Shown here piece by piece: positions 26,090 through 36,102 of a stretch of DNA of 37,708 nucleotides. Positions within the stretch are counted from its first letter, which is position 1; every line of letters starts with the position of its first letter. The stretch comes from Thermoanaerobacterium saccharolyticum. GTDB taxonomy: Bacteria > Bacillota > Thermoanaerobacteria > Thermoanaerobacterales > Thermoanaerobacteraceae. Both the position numbers and the translations under genes were made by a program. The notes beneath the pieces are model-generated. The model was not told the DNA's origin, ran no database searches, and saw nothing but the letters and a program-made list of their open reading frames with translations. The stretch covers positions 1 through 37,708 of the forward strand of contig NZ_BBKT01000058.1 of NCBI RefSeq assembly GCF_000747665.1. Direction: 5' to 3'.

Positions 26090-26162
26090 AAATGGAGTAA
26101 TTATAAAACGAAACTAAAAATATTGACAATAAATCATAAAGTTTCTTATTTTATAAATCAAT

Positions 26163-26247
26163 AAAGACTGATAAAGGAAAAAAGATATTGATCGCTTATT
26201 TTTCATGCACGGGAAACATAAAGGCTATAGCGAAAAAGATTAATTAG
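26163..26247 (+). pseudogene. Flavodoxin N-terminal fragment
   Basis: The frame KGKKILIAYFSCTGNIKAIAKKIN followed by TAG is the first strand and FMN phosphate loop of a flavodoxin; compare AYFSCTGITKSVAEIL in the intact gene at 29627. Nothing of the rest remains; the next gene starts 17 bases later. A deletion junction is likely. Confidence 0.75.
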
Positions 26248-26264
26248 GATTAGGAGGAAATAAT

Positions 26265-26882
26265 GTGAAAGTATTATTAATTAACGGAAGCCCAAACAAT
26301 AAAGGATGTACATATACGGCTTTGAACGAAGTAGCAAAAACTTTGACAGAGCAAGGAATTGAAACAGAAATTGTCCATGTGGGGAATAAGGACATCAGAG
26401 GATGTATCGGATGCCGCAAATGCAAAACCACGGGCAAGTGCGTGTTTAATGATATTGTAAATGAAACAGCACCTAAATTTGAGGAAGCCGATGGCATTGT
26501 GATTGGCTCGCCTGTATATTACGCCTCGGCAAATGGAACACTTATATCTTTTTTAGACCGTCTTTTTTATAGTGTGCCGTTTGATAAAACCATGAAGGTA
26601 GGAGCAGCGGTTGTATCGGCAAGGAGAGGTGGATGCTCAGCAACTTTTGATGAAATCAATAAATATTTTACAATTTCAGGCATGCCAATTGCTTCAAGTC
26701 AATATTGGAACAGTGTTCATGGATATACGCCAGATGATGTTCGAAAAGACGAAGAAGGACTACAAACAATGCGCACACTAGGAAAAAATATGGCTTTTTT
26801 AATCAAGAGCATTGCATTAGGGAAAGAAAAGTTTGGATTGCCAGAAAAAGAGCAGCGGATTGCTACCAATTTTATTCGATGA
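26265..26882 (+). CDS. NAD(P)H-dependent FMN reductase / flavodoxin-like protein
   Basis: 205 residues with a GTG start at 26265, ten bases from AGGAGG. MKVLLINGSPNNKGCTYTAL is the FMN phosphate loop of the FMN_red family, GCIGCRKCKTTGKCVFND is the conserved Cys-rich stretch of the iron-sulfur flavoprotein-like subgroup, and GSPVYYASANGTLISFLDR is the second FMN loop. The protein lacks an extra ferredoxin domain. Likely an NADPH-quinone or flavin reductase. A decayed alcohol dehydrogenase gene follows. Confidence 0.92.
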   Translation: MKVLLINGSPNNKGCTYTALNEVAKTLTEQGIETEIVHVGNKDIRGCIGCRKCKTTGKCVFNDIVNETAPKFEEADGIVIGSPVYYASANGTLISFLDRLFYSVPFDKTMKVGAAVVSARRGGCSATFDEINKYFTISGMPIASSQYWNSVHGYTPDDVRKDEEGLQTMRTLGKNMAFLIKSIALGKEKFGLPEKEQRIATNFIR

Positions 26883-26988
26883 AAAATTTTAAAAGAGAAA
26901 TGAATGTGATCGCGATGTAAGAATATATAAATGGACAAAAGTGAGTTTAGCATTTAATAGGAAGATTAAATGATGGAGGTTATTATCG

Positions 26989-28136
26989 ATGGAAAATTTT
27001 GTTTTTGAGTATGCAACAAAGGTTTATTTTGGGAAAGGCGCTGCAAAAGAATATCTGGCAAAGGCACTTTCAGCTTACGGAAGAAATGTCATGCTTGCCT
27101 ATGGTGGCGGTTCTATTAAGAAAAACGGCATTTATGAAGAACTGATAGGCATTCTGAAAGATGCTGGAAAAACTGTGACAGAATTCTCCGGCATCATGCC
27201 GAATCCAACTTACACAAAGGTGCAGGAGGGTGCTGCACTGGCAAAAAAAGAAAAGATTGATTTCATTCTGGCCGTTGGCGGTGGATCAGTTATTGACTGC
27301 TGTAAGATTATTGCAGCACAGGCAATGATGGGCGAGGACTTATGGGAAATGGAGGTGGAACACCACCAGCTTCCCTCCGTCCAGCCGATTCCTATGGGAG
27401 CGATTGTTACTGTCTCTGGTACCGGTGCAGAAATGAATGGCGGCGCAGTAATTACCAATAAAGAAAAGAAAATCAAAACCGGACTGTTTTCCGCTCCACC
27501 CCGCTTTGCAATCCTCGATCCGGAATATACCAAGTCCGTGCCACCTATGCAGGTGTTTTCTGGTGCTTTTGATACGCTGAGCCATGCCATGGAAACCTAC
27601 TTTGGACGCTCTGACATGGACAATGTGTCCGACGTTGTGGCATTGGCGATTATGCGGAATACGGTAGTCAATATGCGTCGTCTGCTTATAAACATCAATG
27701 ATATGCAAGCACGTGGCAATCTGATGTGGGATTCTGCTATGGCGGAAAACGGTATTCTTAAGGTGGGCCGTCTTACAGATTTCAGGTTCATCAGATTGAG
27801 CATCAGCTTGGAGCTTTTACCGATTGTAACCATGGTCAAGGGCTGGCTGTTATTCACCCTGCCTACTATCGCCATATCGTGAAAGATGCGGAGGGAAAAT
27901 TTACCCGGTTTGCAAAGATCGTGTTTAATGTTGATAATGCTAAGGCAGGTATTGACGCTTTGGCCGACTTTATTAGGGAGTGTGGACTGCCCACAAAACT
28001 GAGGCAGCTGAAATCTAAAGTGGAGATTACATCGGATGTGCTGCGCAAAGTAGCCGATACTTGCAATATCATAAAATGCAATCCACGTGAACTGAGTCGG
28101 GATGAAATTTATGAAATTTTGATGGAATGCTTGTGA
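26989..28136 (+). pseudogene. Iron-containing alcohol dehydrogenase (butanol dehydrogenase type), one frameshift
   Basis: ATG 26989 (GGAGGTTATT upstream) opens a BdhA/YqhD-like protein: FVFEYATKVYFGKGAAKEY, the cofactor loop GGGSVIDCCKIIA, TVSGTGAEMNGGAV and FDTLSHAMETYF with metal ligands. After GRLTDF at about 27785 one base is missing and the frame drifts to a stop at 27882. The next frame continues QVHQIEHQLGAFTDCNHGQG and LAVIHPAYYRHIVKDAEGKF, which carry the remaining metal-binding His residues, and ends at 28136. The intact length is about 383 residues. This indel is not in a long homopolymer. High GC suggests recent acquisition. Confidence 0.9.
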
Positions 28137-28221
28137 TGAATGAATTTTATGTCAGCAGAGCGAATGCTCATCTTTAGTATGATAATGTTTTTTTAAAACC
28201 TAAAAATACTTGTCCTAATCA

Positions 28222-28303
28222 GAAACAATGGAGGCATTTGACAGTCTTGTCAAGGCAGGAAAAGTGAGAGCTCTAGGCGCTTCAGCAATGTACGGCTACC
28301 AGT
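28222..28303 (+). repeat. 82-bp duplicated fragment of the aldo/keto reductase gene
   Basis: Bases 28222-28303 match 21961-22042 of the intact aldo/keto reductase with four mismatches in 82. It encodes MEAFDSLVKAGKVRALGASA and GYQ and joins abruptly to an unrelated tail, ALKIIEDIFEALKKRRE, and a stop at about 28361. It marks a past duplication and deletion within the island. Confidence 0.85.
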
Positions 28304-28366
28304 CAAGCTTTAAAAATAATTGAAGATATATTTGAAGCCTTAAAAAAGAGGAGGGAATAACACATT

Positions 28367-29485
28367 ATGAAAAAATTAGGCTTTGGATTGATGCGTCTGC
28401 CACTATTAGACAATAACGATCAGGCAAGCATCAATATGGAAGAAATGAAAGATATGGTAGATACTTTTATTGAGAATGGATTTACTTATTTTGATACAGC
28501 ATATATGTACCATAATTTCAAGAGTGAAATAGCAGCCAGAGAGGCGCTTGTAAAAAGGCACTCTCGCGACAGTTTTACTTTGACAACAAAAATGCCGACA
28601 ATGTTTCTAAAAACAAAACAAGATATGGAGCGTATTTTTAATGAACAGCTTGAAAAATGCGGCGTTGAGTATTTTGATTATTATCTGCTTCATAATCTTG
28701 GAGTATCTCATTATGAGATAGCACAGAAGCATGACAGTTTTGAATTTATTCAAAATAAGAAAAAAGAAGGAAGAATCCGAAAAATCGGCTTTTCTTATCA
28801 TGACAATGCTGATTTGCTTGATAAAATATTAACTGAACATCCCGAGGTTGATGTGGTACAGCTTCAAATTAATTATTTGGATTGGGATAACGAAAGCATC
28901 CAATCTCGAAAATGTTATGAGGTAGCAAGAAAACATAATAAAGACATCATTGTAATGGAACCTGTAAAAGGAGGTACACTTGCGAATATACCAGAAAAAG
29001 CTGAAAAGCTGTTTAAAGATTACGCTCCAAATATGTCAGTTGCTTCTTGGGCAATACGCTTTGCTGCAAGTCATGACGGCATCATGGTTGTGCTGAGTGG
29101 TATGAGCAATATAAAGCAGCTTCTTGACAATATCAGCTATATGTATGATTTTAGGCCCATGACAGAAGAAGAATTTGGAATTGTTAAAAAGGCTGTTGAT
29201 ATAATCAATGACTCCATTGCCATACCATGTACTGCCTGTGCTTATTGCGTTGATGGATGCCCTAAGAATATTCCTATTCCAAAGTATTTTGCTTTGTATA
29301 ATGCAGAAAAGCAAGCTATGAATACAGCCTTTTCAATACAACGCGTATATTACAACAATTATGCGAAAACCTACGGGAAGGCTTCTGAATGCATTAAATG
29401 CAGACAATGCGAAAGACAGTGTCCGCAACATCTGCCTATTTCAGATTTGCTCAAAGATGTTGCAAAAACATTTGAAAGTGTCTAA
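28367..29485 (+). CDS. Aldo/keto reductase with C-terminal ferredoxin domain
   Basis: 372 residues, GAGGAGGG before the ATG. The N-terminal barrel keeps Asp and Tyr in YFDTAYMYH, Lys in LTTKMPT and His in [21 protein letters not shown] is typical of the YbhA/Tas-like ferredoxin-fused group. The C-terminus has [18 protein letters not shown] and [17 protein letters not shown], two Cys clusters for 4Fe-4S centres. Such proteins can couple carbonyl reduction to ferredoxin rather than NADPH alone (family inference). A flavodoxin gene follows at 29627, separated by debris. Confidence 0.94.
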   Translation: MKKLGFGLMRLPLLDNNDQASINMEEMKDMVDTFIENGFTYFDTAYMYHNFKSEIAAREALVKRHSRDSFTLTTKMPTMFLKTKQDMERIFNEQLEKCGVEYFDYYLLHNLGVSHYEIAQKHDSFEFIQNKKKEGRIRKIGFSYHDNADLLDKILTEHPEVDVVQLQINYLDWDNESIQSRKCYEVARKHNKDIIVMEPVKGGTLANIPEKAEKLFKDYAPNMSVASWAIRFAASHDGIMVVLSGMSNIKQLLDNISYMYDFRPMTEEEFGIVKKAVDIINDSIAIPCTACAYCVDGCPKNIPIPKYFALYNAEKQAMNTAFSIQRVYYNNYAKTYGKASECIKCRQCERQCPQHLPISDLLKDVAKTFESV

Positions 29486-29532
29486 TTTAGTTGATAATAC
29501 AAAGCATTAAAATAATGGCGTAAAAAGCTTAC

Positions 29533-29613
29533 ATGGGTGATGTGCTGCAATGGTTTAAGCCTTTGACGCCGGAAGACGTAGAAAAGATATTTTATAAAAA
29601 CAAAACGAGATAG
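29533..29613 (+). pseudogene. Short C-terminal gene fragment
   Basis: The frame MGDVLQWFKPLTPEDVEKIF followed by YKNKTR and a stop lies between the ferredoxin-type reductase and the flavodoxin. It lacks a ribosome site and looks like the last 26 codons of a lost gene. Family not recognised. Confidence 0.4.
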
Positions 29614-29626
29614 GAGGAAAACAACA

Positions 29627-30112
29627 ATGGATAAAAAAGTTTTGGTAGCTTATTTTTCCTGTACTGGTATAACAAAAAGTGTGGCGGAAATTCTTGCTGA
29701 TGTAGTTGGAGCTGACATTTATGAAATGAAACCTGAGGTGCCTTATACCGATGCAGACCTTAATTGGATGGACAAAAAAAGCCGTAGTTCGGTGGAGATG
29801 AAAGATCCGTCCTCACGGCCTGCTATTGTAGACAAAGTTTCCAACATTATGGGGTATGAAGTTGTCTTTGTTGGATTTCCCATATGGTGGTATACGGCAC
29901 CGAACATTATAAATACCTTTTTGGAAAGTTATGATTTCTCAGGGAAAACTATCATACTATTTGCCACTTCTGGAGGAAGCGGTTTTGGGAAAACGGTGGA
30001 AAAACTTAAAAACAGTGTTTCACCAGAGGCAAAAATTAAGGAAGGTAGGATTTTAAATGGCAAGCCATCTAGAGGTGAGCTTGCTTCATGGATAAAAGAT
30101 CTTGGTTTGTAA
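29627..30112 (+). CDS. Flavodoxin
   Basis: 161 residues, AGGAGG before the ATG. KKVLVAYFSCTGITKSVAEIL is the FMN phosphate loop (Ser-Cys-Thr-Gly-x-Thr), GFPIWWYTAPNIINTFLESYDFSGKTIILFATSGGSGFGKT holds the two FMN-stacking loops, with Trp in WWY. It is shorter than the flavodoxin at 21011 and of the classical type. Probably an electron donor or acceptor for the neighbouring reductases (inference from position). A terminator follows. Confidence 0.92.
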   Translation: MDKKVLVAYFSCTGITKSVAEILADVVGADIYEMKPEVPYTDADLNWMDKKSRSSVEMKDPSSRPAIVDKVSNIMGYEVVFVGFPIWWYTAPNIINTFLESYDFSGKTIILFATSGGSGFGKTVEKLKNSVSPEAKIKEGRILNGKPSRGELASWIKDLGL

Positions 30113-30182
30113 ACAAAATAAAAAGATGATTTTGCTGTTTGATAACAATTAGTTTTTATTTATAAATAGTTAGATTGTTATT

Positions 30183-30208
30183 AAAAACCTTCTGTATTCA
30201 GGGTTTTT
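30183..30208 (+). terminator. Intrinsic terminator after the flavodoxin gene
   Basis: AAAAACCTT (30183-30191) pairs with AGGGTTTTT (30200-30208), one T-G pair included. The loop is CTGTATTC. Confidence 0.75.
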
Positions 30209-30360
30209 CTTGATGCACAATTTTTGTTGGTATTAGAATAACCCTGTTTTTTATATATTGACAAATAAAAACATGAAATAGGTTAAAAAATTTTATATTC
30301 ACAGCTAACTTTAAACACTGTAATTATGATATAATTTTGGTTATTAGGAGGTAAAAGCTC

Positions 30361-30748
30361 ATGACGATCGCAGAAGTAAGTGAAAAATACGATATATCAC
30401 AAGATACGCTTCGCTATTATGAACGGATTGGATTGATTCCTCCTGTGAACCGCAATAAAAGCGGAAACAGGGATTATACGGAGGAAGACTGTAAGTGGGT
30501 TGAATTTATCAAATGTATGAGGAATGCAGGTCTTTCAATTGAAGTATTAATCGAATATGTTTCGTTGGTGGAAAAAGGTGACGAAACTATTGAGGCAAGG
30601 AAAGAACTTCTAATTGAGCAGCGCAATCATCTAATAAAAAAAAATAGAAGACATGAGTAAAACATTAGAGCGTTTAAATTATAAAATTGAAGTGTATGAG
30701 GGATTATTGGTCGAGAAAGAAAAAGAGTTAAAAAAGTCAGAAAATTAA
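30361..30748 (+). CDS. MerR-family regulator (AdhR/YyaN-like); frame broken near codon 95
   Basis: ATG 30361 follows TTAGGAGGTAAAAGCTC. MTIAEVSEKYDISQDTLRYYERIGLIPPVNRNKSGNRDY is the MerR winged HTH, and RNAGLSIEVLIEYVSLVEKG is the AdhR-type hinge. An A9 run (30636-30644; eight needed) breaks the frame after HLIKK and gives a stop at 30660. Restored, the coiled coil continues IEDMSKTLERLNYKIEVYEG and ends at 30748, 128 residues in all. It has no metal-binding Cys cluster, so it may sense aldehydes or electrophiles like the AdhR/NmlR group. It is the best candidate for the two palindromic 19-bp-spacer promoters of the island. Confidence 0.88.
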
Positions 30749-30770
30749 CAAAAAAGAGATGTTCACTTTT

Positions 30771-31022
30771 ATGAACAATGATTTACGTGAGAAAGTAAAA
30801 GAGCTGATGTTGATTTTACTGTACTTAACATCGTGGGAAGAGGAGTTATTAGATATGAAATATCGCAGAAGCTGGAAAGGATATGACTTTGGCATATTAG
30901 ATGAGCTTGCTGATGATGACTTAATTAGCGGTGGACACAGATCAAAATCTGTTGCTATTACTGATGCAGGAATAAATAAGGCTAAGGAATTATTAAAAAA
31001 ATACAAAATAGAATTTGATTAG
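30771..31022 (+). CDS. DUF6429-like small protein
   Basis: 83 residues from ATG 30771 (an ATG at 30759 is also possible). LREKVKELMLILLYLTSWEE, YRRSWKGYDFGILDELADDDLIS and RSKSVAITDAGINKAKELLKKY resemble a winged-helix-like family that I recall as DUF6429 (name from memory). The last block is typical of a helix plus wing. It starts 23 bases after the merR frame and is probably cotranscribed. Function unknown. Confidence 0.7.
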   Translation: MNNDLREKVKELMLILLYLTSWEEELLDMKYRRSWKGYDFGILDELADDDLISGGHRSKSVAITDAGINKAKELLKKYKIEFD

Positions 31023-31044
31023 AAACTATGGAGGTTTAAGAATC

Positions 31045-31549
31045 ATGAGAAATGAAGCTACTTTAGATGAATGGAAAGAATTGTACGATGTTGCGAGTAA
31101 AATAAAAAATAAAAGAGTTAAAGCAATGGGAATACTTATAGGATATGGATATAATAACAATATTATTGCCTGATGAGGATGAACCTGTTTACTGCAGCAT
31201 AATGGGCAAAGGTGGAGAATTTTTCGGCATTGGCTCTTATATAGGCTTTGATGCAATTAACAATTTTTATACCATGTTGAAAAGAGATGATGTACCTGAT
31301 ATACAAAAAATAAGATTTCAAGACGATAATGTGATTATGTGTCATTTTGGAAATAGAGAAGAATTAACAAAGGGAGAATTAAAGCTTGTAAAAGATTTGG
31401 AGCTTAAATTTCGCGGTAAAAACAACTGGATTTATTTTCATTCGTTTAAAAAAGGTTATGTACCTTACCTATTGGATGAAGAAGAGGTGTTGTTTGAAAC
31501 GGAAGTATTTAAGCATTTGTTTGAGGCACAAGAGATGACTATGTATTGA
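31045..31549 (+). pseudogene. Conserved hypothetical gene broken by a frameshift and a TAG
   Basis: ATG 31045 (GGAGGTTTAAG upstream) begins MRNEATLDEWKELYDVASKI. Near 31105-31115 the frame shifts to IKELKQWEYL, followed by TAG at 31139-31141 where DMDIITILLPDEDEPVYCSI continues; the family I recall has a Trp at this position, so TGG to TAG is likely. The long remainder runs to 31549 and includes GKGGEFFGIGSYIGFDAINNF and NNWIYFHSFKKGYVPYLLD. This is a clostridial conserved family whose function I do not know. Two independent lesions mark it as dead. Confidence 0.75.
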
Positions 31550-31727
31550 ATTTATTAGACGATTTGTGCAAAAAAAACAGGCATAAAGATAAAAGTCAAT
31601 GGGAAGTTAAAGGCTATTGATTACTTTGTAGAAAGTTTTTTATATAGATTTTGAAAATCAGAGTTTATTGGTTTATTGAAAGAAATAAGAAATGCGCCAA
31701 TAACCCCTGATTTTTACTTAAGTTAAC
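31550..31727. other. Intergenic debris at the right border of the island
   Basis: No gene is visible. Short coding-like phrases suggest the decayed 3' end of the preceding gene. The core-type composition resumes after this point. Confidence 0.35.
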
Positions 31728-32123
31728 TTATATTTTTACAGTTTTCACAGGACCACTCATACCATAAAATGTTGCTTCTGCCTCATCTGCGTAGAAGATT
31801 TCAAATATTGAGTCATCCTCGCTGTACAAATTTCTAAGTGATGGCATGGTATCTAGTGCTGCTTTTTTCGATTCACGGCTTGTTATAAATACAGCTTTAC
31901 CTTTTAAACGCAGCCATTCGCCAGTTTTTGATGTAATACTTATTTCAAATTTTGGGTTTGCTTTTAACTGTTTGTAGACGTCCTTTTGGTTATTGGTACA
32001 AAAGCATATTTTACCATTATATTCCATTACAAAACCAAAGGGACGCACTTTGGGTGTATCACCATTTACAGTTGCAATATAGAAAGTTGGATTATCTTTT
32101 AAAAACTGTAAAACTTCTTCCAT
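31728..32123 (-). CDS. Pyridoxamine 5'-phosphate oxidase-like flavoprotein
   Basis: 131 residues; ATG 32123 has AAAGGGGTAAATAA upstream, while an in-frame ATG at 32141 precedes that site. The split-barrel flavin-binding fold is recognisable: FLKDNPTFYIATVNGDTPKVRPFGFVMEYNGKICFCTNNQKDVYKQLKANPKFEIS is the family block with conserved Arg-Pro-Phe, and EWLRLKGKAVF follows. These small proteins bind FMN or F420/heme and are mostly uncharacterised oxidoreductases; it does not look like the biosynthetic PdxH. Transcribed divergently from nfo. Confidence 0.88.
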   Translation of the reverse strand: MEEVLQFLKDNPTFYIATVNGDTPKVRPFGFVMEYNGKICFCTNNQKDVYKQLKANPKFEISITSKTGEWLRLKGKAVFITSRESKKAALDTMPSLRNLYSEDDSIFEIFYADEAEATFYGMSGPVKTVKI

Positions 32124-32231
32124 TTTATTTACCCCTTTCAATCTATTATATGATTACGATATTATTATAACTCTAAGGTCACGTTAAAACAATAAAGTAA
32201 AGAAAGTGATTTTTCTCTGTGATTTTATGGT

Positions 32232-32260
32232 TTGGAGAAATTGTACCAGTGTATTATAAT
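32232..32260 (+). promoter_or_regulatory. Candidate promoter of nfo-rnz
   Basis: TTGGAG (32232-32237), 17-bp spacer, TATAAT (32255-32260), 45 bases before the nfo start codon. Confidence 0.65.
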
Positions 32261-32305
32261 GTAGAAAAGGCTTCAATTTTATGAATGATTTTTAGGAGGA
32301 AATTT

Positions 32306-33139
32306 ATGTTATACATAGGATGTCACTTATCAGTTTCAAATGGATATAAGTTTATGGCGGAGGAAGCGTTAAAGCTTGATGCAAATACACTGCAGTTTTT
32401 TACGAGAAATCCAAGGGGAAGTAAAGCAAAGGATATAGATGAAAATGACTGTAATTCGTTTTTAGAAATTGCGGACAAAAATAATTTTTCTAAGGTTGTC
32501 GCACATGCACCATATACTCTAAATCCGTCTTCACCAGATGATAGGACGAGAGAGTTTGCCAAAGAAGTAATGGCAGACGATCTTATGCGACTGGAGTATC
32601 TTCCAGGCAATCTTTATGATTTTCACCCGGGAAGTCATGTGAAGCAAGGTGCTCAAAAAGGCATAGACTATACTGTAGAAATACTAAATCAAATATTAAA
32701 GCCAAGTCAGTCTACGATTGTGCTTTTAGAGACGATGGCAGGAAAAGGGACTGAAATAGGTCGGTCTTTTGACGAACTGAAGCAGATTTTAGAGAGAGTA
32801 GAGTTGCAAGAGAAAATAGGTGTATGCTTTGATACATGTCATGTTTATGACGCAGGTTATGACATAGTAAATAATCTTGACGGCGTGTTAGAGGAGTTTG
32901 ACAAGATCATAGGGTTAGATAAACTTTTTGCTATACATTTAAATGACAGCAAAAATCCGATAGGCAGCCATAAAGACAGGCATGAGAAGATCGGCAAAGG
33001 ATATATAGGTATAGATGCTATAGCAAGAGTCATAAATCATTCAAGTTTAAAACACTTGCCATTTATATTGGAGACGCCCAATGATCTTGAAGGCTACGGA
33101 GAGGAAATAAAGCTCTTAAGAAGCCTTTATAATGATTGA
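32306..33139 (+). CDS. nfo: Deoxyribonuclease IV (apurinic/apyrimidinic endonuclease)
   Basis: 277 residues; ATG 32306 has TAGGAGG at the right distance, unlike the longer open frame from 32285. The enzyme nicks DNA 5' to abasic sites in base-excision repair with three zinc ions. Motifs: [38 protein letters not shown] (Glu ligand), [13 protein letters not shown] (Asp/His), [22 protein letters not shown] and ILETPN (last Glu). All expected ligands are present. The next gene, rnz, begins 21 bases later, so the two are probably one operon. Confidence 0.97.
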   Translation: MLYIGCHLSVSNGYKFMAEEALKLDANTLQFFTRNPRGSKAKDIDENDCNSFLEIADKNNFSKVVAHAPYTLNPSSPDDRTREFAKEVMADDLMRLEYLPGNLYDFHPGSHVKQGAQKGIDYTVEILNQILKPSQSTIVLLETMAGKGTEIGRSFDELKQILERVELQEKIGVCFDTCHVYDAGYDIVNNLDGVLEEFDKIIGLDKLFAIHLNDSKNPIGSHKDRHEKIGKGYIGIDAIARVINHSSLKHLPFILETPNDLEGYGEEIKLLRSLYND

Positions 33140-33160
33140 TTTTTGATTTGAGGGATTTAT

Positions 33161-34072
33161 ATGTTTGACGTATGTTTATTGGGTACAGGAGGTATGATGC
33201 CTGTGCCAGGCAGAAACCTATCCTCTCTAATATTGAGGTATGGTGGCATTTCTATATTGGTGGACTGTGGCGAAGGCACGCAAGTTCCACTTCAAAAATT
33301 AGGATGGGGTTTTTTAAATATAGATACGGTATTTTTCACGCATTACCATGCAGATCATATTATGGGACTGCCTGGTATAATATATCAGATGATAAACCAA
33401 GAACGGAAAAAGAAACTTACTTTAATGGGGCCTGAAGGAATAGATATATTGAAAAATCTTTTAAATGTTCTTTTTGTAGAGATGCCGTTTGAAGTTGAAT
33501 ATACTGAATTAAAAGATGGAGATTCCTTAAATGTAGGTGAAATAACAGTAAAAAATGCTGCAATGCAACATACATCATTGTGTCTTGCTTACAGCTTTGA
33601 AGTTAAAAGGCTTCCAAAATTTGATGCAAAAAAAGCTAAAGAATTAAATATACCATTGGAATATTGGCATAGACTTCAGCATGGCGAAAGCATTGTAAAA
33701 GATGGAAATGTAATGTATACACCTCAGATGGTATTAAGTGAAGATAGAAAGGGATTAAAGGTAAGTTACTCTACTGATACCAGGCCTACAAAAGACCTCA
33801 TAAAACTTGTTGAGAATAGCGATCTTTTCATTGGAGAAGGAATGTACGGAGATCCGTCAGATGAAGAAAAAGCAGTAAAAAAATACCATTCCACGTTTTT
33901 AGAGACGGCTTTGGTGGCGAAAGAAGCCAATGTGAAAGAGCTTTGGCTGACGCATTTTAGCCCTTCATTGAAAAATCCAGACAAATATCTAAAGTACGCT
34001 AAGGATGTATTTGAAAATAGCGTTGTTGGATTTGATATGATGACAAAAGAACTGCGCTTTAAAAACGCATAA
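33161..34072 (+). CDS. rnz: Ribonuclease Z (tRNA 3'-processing endoribonuclease)
   Basis: 303 residues of the beta-lactamase superfamily, typical length for the bacterial short form. Zinc ligands are His61, His63, Asp65 and His66 in HYHADH, plus His in MQHTS, Asp in STDTRP and His in LTHFSPS. LGTGGMMPVPGRNLSS is the N-terminal block. It lacks the usual fused long-form exosite domain. It matures the 3' end of tRNA precursors. The ATG is preceded by GAGGG. Downstream of nfo with no obvious terminator between. Confidence 0.95.
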   Translation: MFDVCLLGTGGMMPVPGRNLSSLILRYGGISILVDCGEGTQVPLQKLGWGFLNIDTVFFTHYHADHIMGLPGIIYQMINQERKKKLTLMGPEGIDILKNLLNVLFVEMPFEVEYTELKDGDSLNVGEITVKNAAMQHTSLCLAYSFEVKRLPKFDAKKAKELNIPLEYWHRLQHGESIVKDGNVMYTPQMVLSEDRKGLKVSYSTDTRPTKDLIKLVENSDLFIGEGMYGDPSDEEKAVKKYHSTFLETALVAKEANVKELWLTHFSPSLKNPDKYLKYAKDVFENSVVGFDMMTKELRFKNA

Positions 34073-34193
34073 AAACAGTTTCCTTTTTGTTAAAAAATGA
34101 TAAAATAAAGTAGAGACATTTGCTTAAAATAATTTTTATGATATAATAAATAGAAGTTATTAACGCAAACAAATGAATAGGAGGATTTACTTA

Positions 34194-35493
34194 ATGAGCA
34201 GTAATCTAAAAAAAAATAGAGAACAGTGTTGCAACAATCGAGTTAAATATTCCAAAGGAAAAATTTGAAGAAGGATTAAACTTTTCATACAAAAAAAATG
34301 TAGGTAGATTTAATATACCAGGCTTTAGGCGCGGAAAGGCGCCAAGGATTATCATAGAAAGGTACTATGGTGAAGGCGTGCTTTATGAAGACGCTATAGA
34401 GCACGTATTTCCAGATGCATATCAAGAAGCTATTGACTCTTTAAAACTGGAACCGATAGATAATCCAACAATTGACATTTTGCAGATTGGGAAGGATCAA
34501 GATCTTATCATAGAGGCAGTAGTGCCAATATTGCCTGATGTAGAGCTTGGACAGTACAAGGGTATAGAAGTCAAAAAAGTAGAGTATAATGTTAAGGACG
34601 AAGACATTAATAATAGACTTGAACAGATGAGACAGAGAAATGCGAGAGTAGTACCAGTAGAAGACAGAGCAGCCCAGATGGGCGATATAGTTGACATAAG
34701 TTTTGAAGGATTTTTAGATGGTGTACCGTTTGAAGGAGGTAAAAGCGACAATTACTCATTAGAGTTAGGCTCTAAGACATTTATTCCAGGATTTGAGGAG
34801 CAGATAGTTGGACACAGCGTTAATGAGGAGTTTGACGTAAATGTAAAATTCCCTGAGGATTACAGAGCTGAAGAGTTAAAAGGGAAAGATGTAGTATTTA
34901 AAGTAAAATTGCTTTCAATAAAGCATAAAGAATTGCCAGAGTTAAATGATGATTTTGCAAAAGACGTAAGCGAGTTTGATACATTAGATGAATTGAAAGA
35001 GGACATAAAGAGAGAATTGCAAGAACAGTATGATTTTAACGCTAAAGAAGAAATGAAAGAAAATGCTGTAAAGGCAGTTGTGGAAAATTCTAAAGTTGAT
35101 ATACCAGAAATAATGATAGATAGGCAAATTGACATATCTTTAAGAGATCTCGATTACAATTTGAGATATCAAGGATTGGATCTCGACAAATACTTAGAGA
35201 TAACAGGTAAGAGCAAAGAAGATTTAAGAAAAGAAATGCATGATGATGCAGCTTTAAGAGTCAAGACACAATTGGTAGTTGATAAGATAGGGAAAATAGA
35301 GAATATAACAGCTACAGATGAAGAAGTAGAAAAGAGACTTAATGAAATGGCAACAAATTACAATGTAAAAGTAGAAGATTTGAAGAAAGAGCTGACTGAA
35401 TCACAGATAAACAATATAAAAGACGATATAGTCTACTTTAAGACGATTGACTTTATTTTTGAGAATAGTAAAATTATAGATAAAGAGGAGTGA
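34194..35493 (+). CDS. tig: Trigger factor; frame broken at codon 8 by one extra A
   Basis: ATG 34194 (AGGAGGATTTACTTA upstream) begins MSSNLKK, and an A9 run (34208-34216; eight needed) destroys the frame. With one A removed the protein reads [20 protein letters not shown], then the ribosome-binding signature [15 protein letters not shown], an FKBP-type PPIase domain (about 155-245, [19 protein letters not shown]) and the helical C-terminal chaperone arms; 432 residues, normal length. A second A8 run at 34291-34298 is in frame. As given, the open part starts at 34378 and lacks the ribosome-binding loop. The chaperone acts at the ribosome exit; clpP and clpX follow, the common arrangement. 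Confidence 0.93.
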
Positions 35494-35497
35494 TATT

Positions 35498-36082
35498 ATG
35501 AGCTTAGTGCCTATAGTTGTAGAGCAAACAAATAGAGGAGAGCGCTCTTACGACATATACTCAAGGCTTTTAAAAGACAGGATAGTCTTCTTAGGGGAAG
35601 AGATAAACGACGTAACTGCAAGCCTCGTAGTTGCTCAGCTTTTGTTTTTAGAGGGAGAAGATCCTGATAAGGATATTTGGCTTTATATAAATAGCCCTGG
35701 TGGTTCCATAACATCTGCATTTGCCATATACGATACGATGCAGTATATAAAACCTGATGTTGTCACGATGTGCGTTGGCATGGCAGCATCGGCAGGTGCA
35801 TTTTTGCTTGCTGCAGGTGCAAAAGGTAAGAGATTTTCGCTTCCAAACAGCGAGATAATGATACATCAGCCATTAGGTGGTACACAGGGTCAAGCTACAG
35901 ACATAAAGATACATGCTGAGAGAATCATAAAAATGAAGCAAAAACTAAATAAGATATTGTCTGAGAGGACTGGACAACCATTAGAAAAAATTGAAAGAGA
36001 TACAGAAAGGGACTTTTTCATGGACCCAGAAGAAGCAAAAGCTTATGGGCTCATTGATGAGATATTAGTTAAGAGAAAATAG
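35498..36082 (+). CDS. clpP: ATP-dependent Clp protease proteolytic subunit
   Basis: 194 residues. Catalytic triad Ser98 (GMAASAGAF), His123 (MIHQPLGG) and Asp172 ([11 protein letters not shown]). [22 protein letters not shown] is the family N-terminus, including the axial loop. It starts four bases after tig and has AGAGGAGTG at its start, so it is cotranscribed; clpX follows after 20 bases. It forms tetradecameric chambers with ClpX or ClpC rings in the cytosol. Confidence 0.98.
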   Translation: MSLVPIVVEQTNRGERSYDIYSRLLKDRIVFLGEEINDVTASLVVAQLLFLEGEDPDKDIWLYINSPGGSITSAFAIYDTMQYIKPDVVTMCVGMAASAGAFLLAAGAKGKRFSLPNSEIMIHQPLGGTQGQATDIKIHAERIIKMKQKLNKILSERTGQPLEKIERDTERDFFMDPEEAKAYGLIDEILVKRK

Positions 36083-36102
36083 GCCCCGGAAGAGGTGAAA
36101 AA

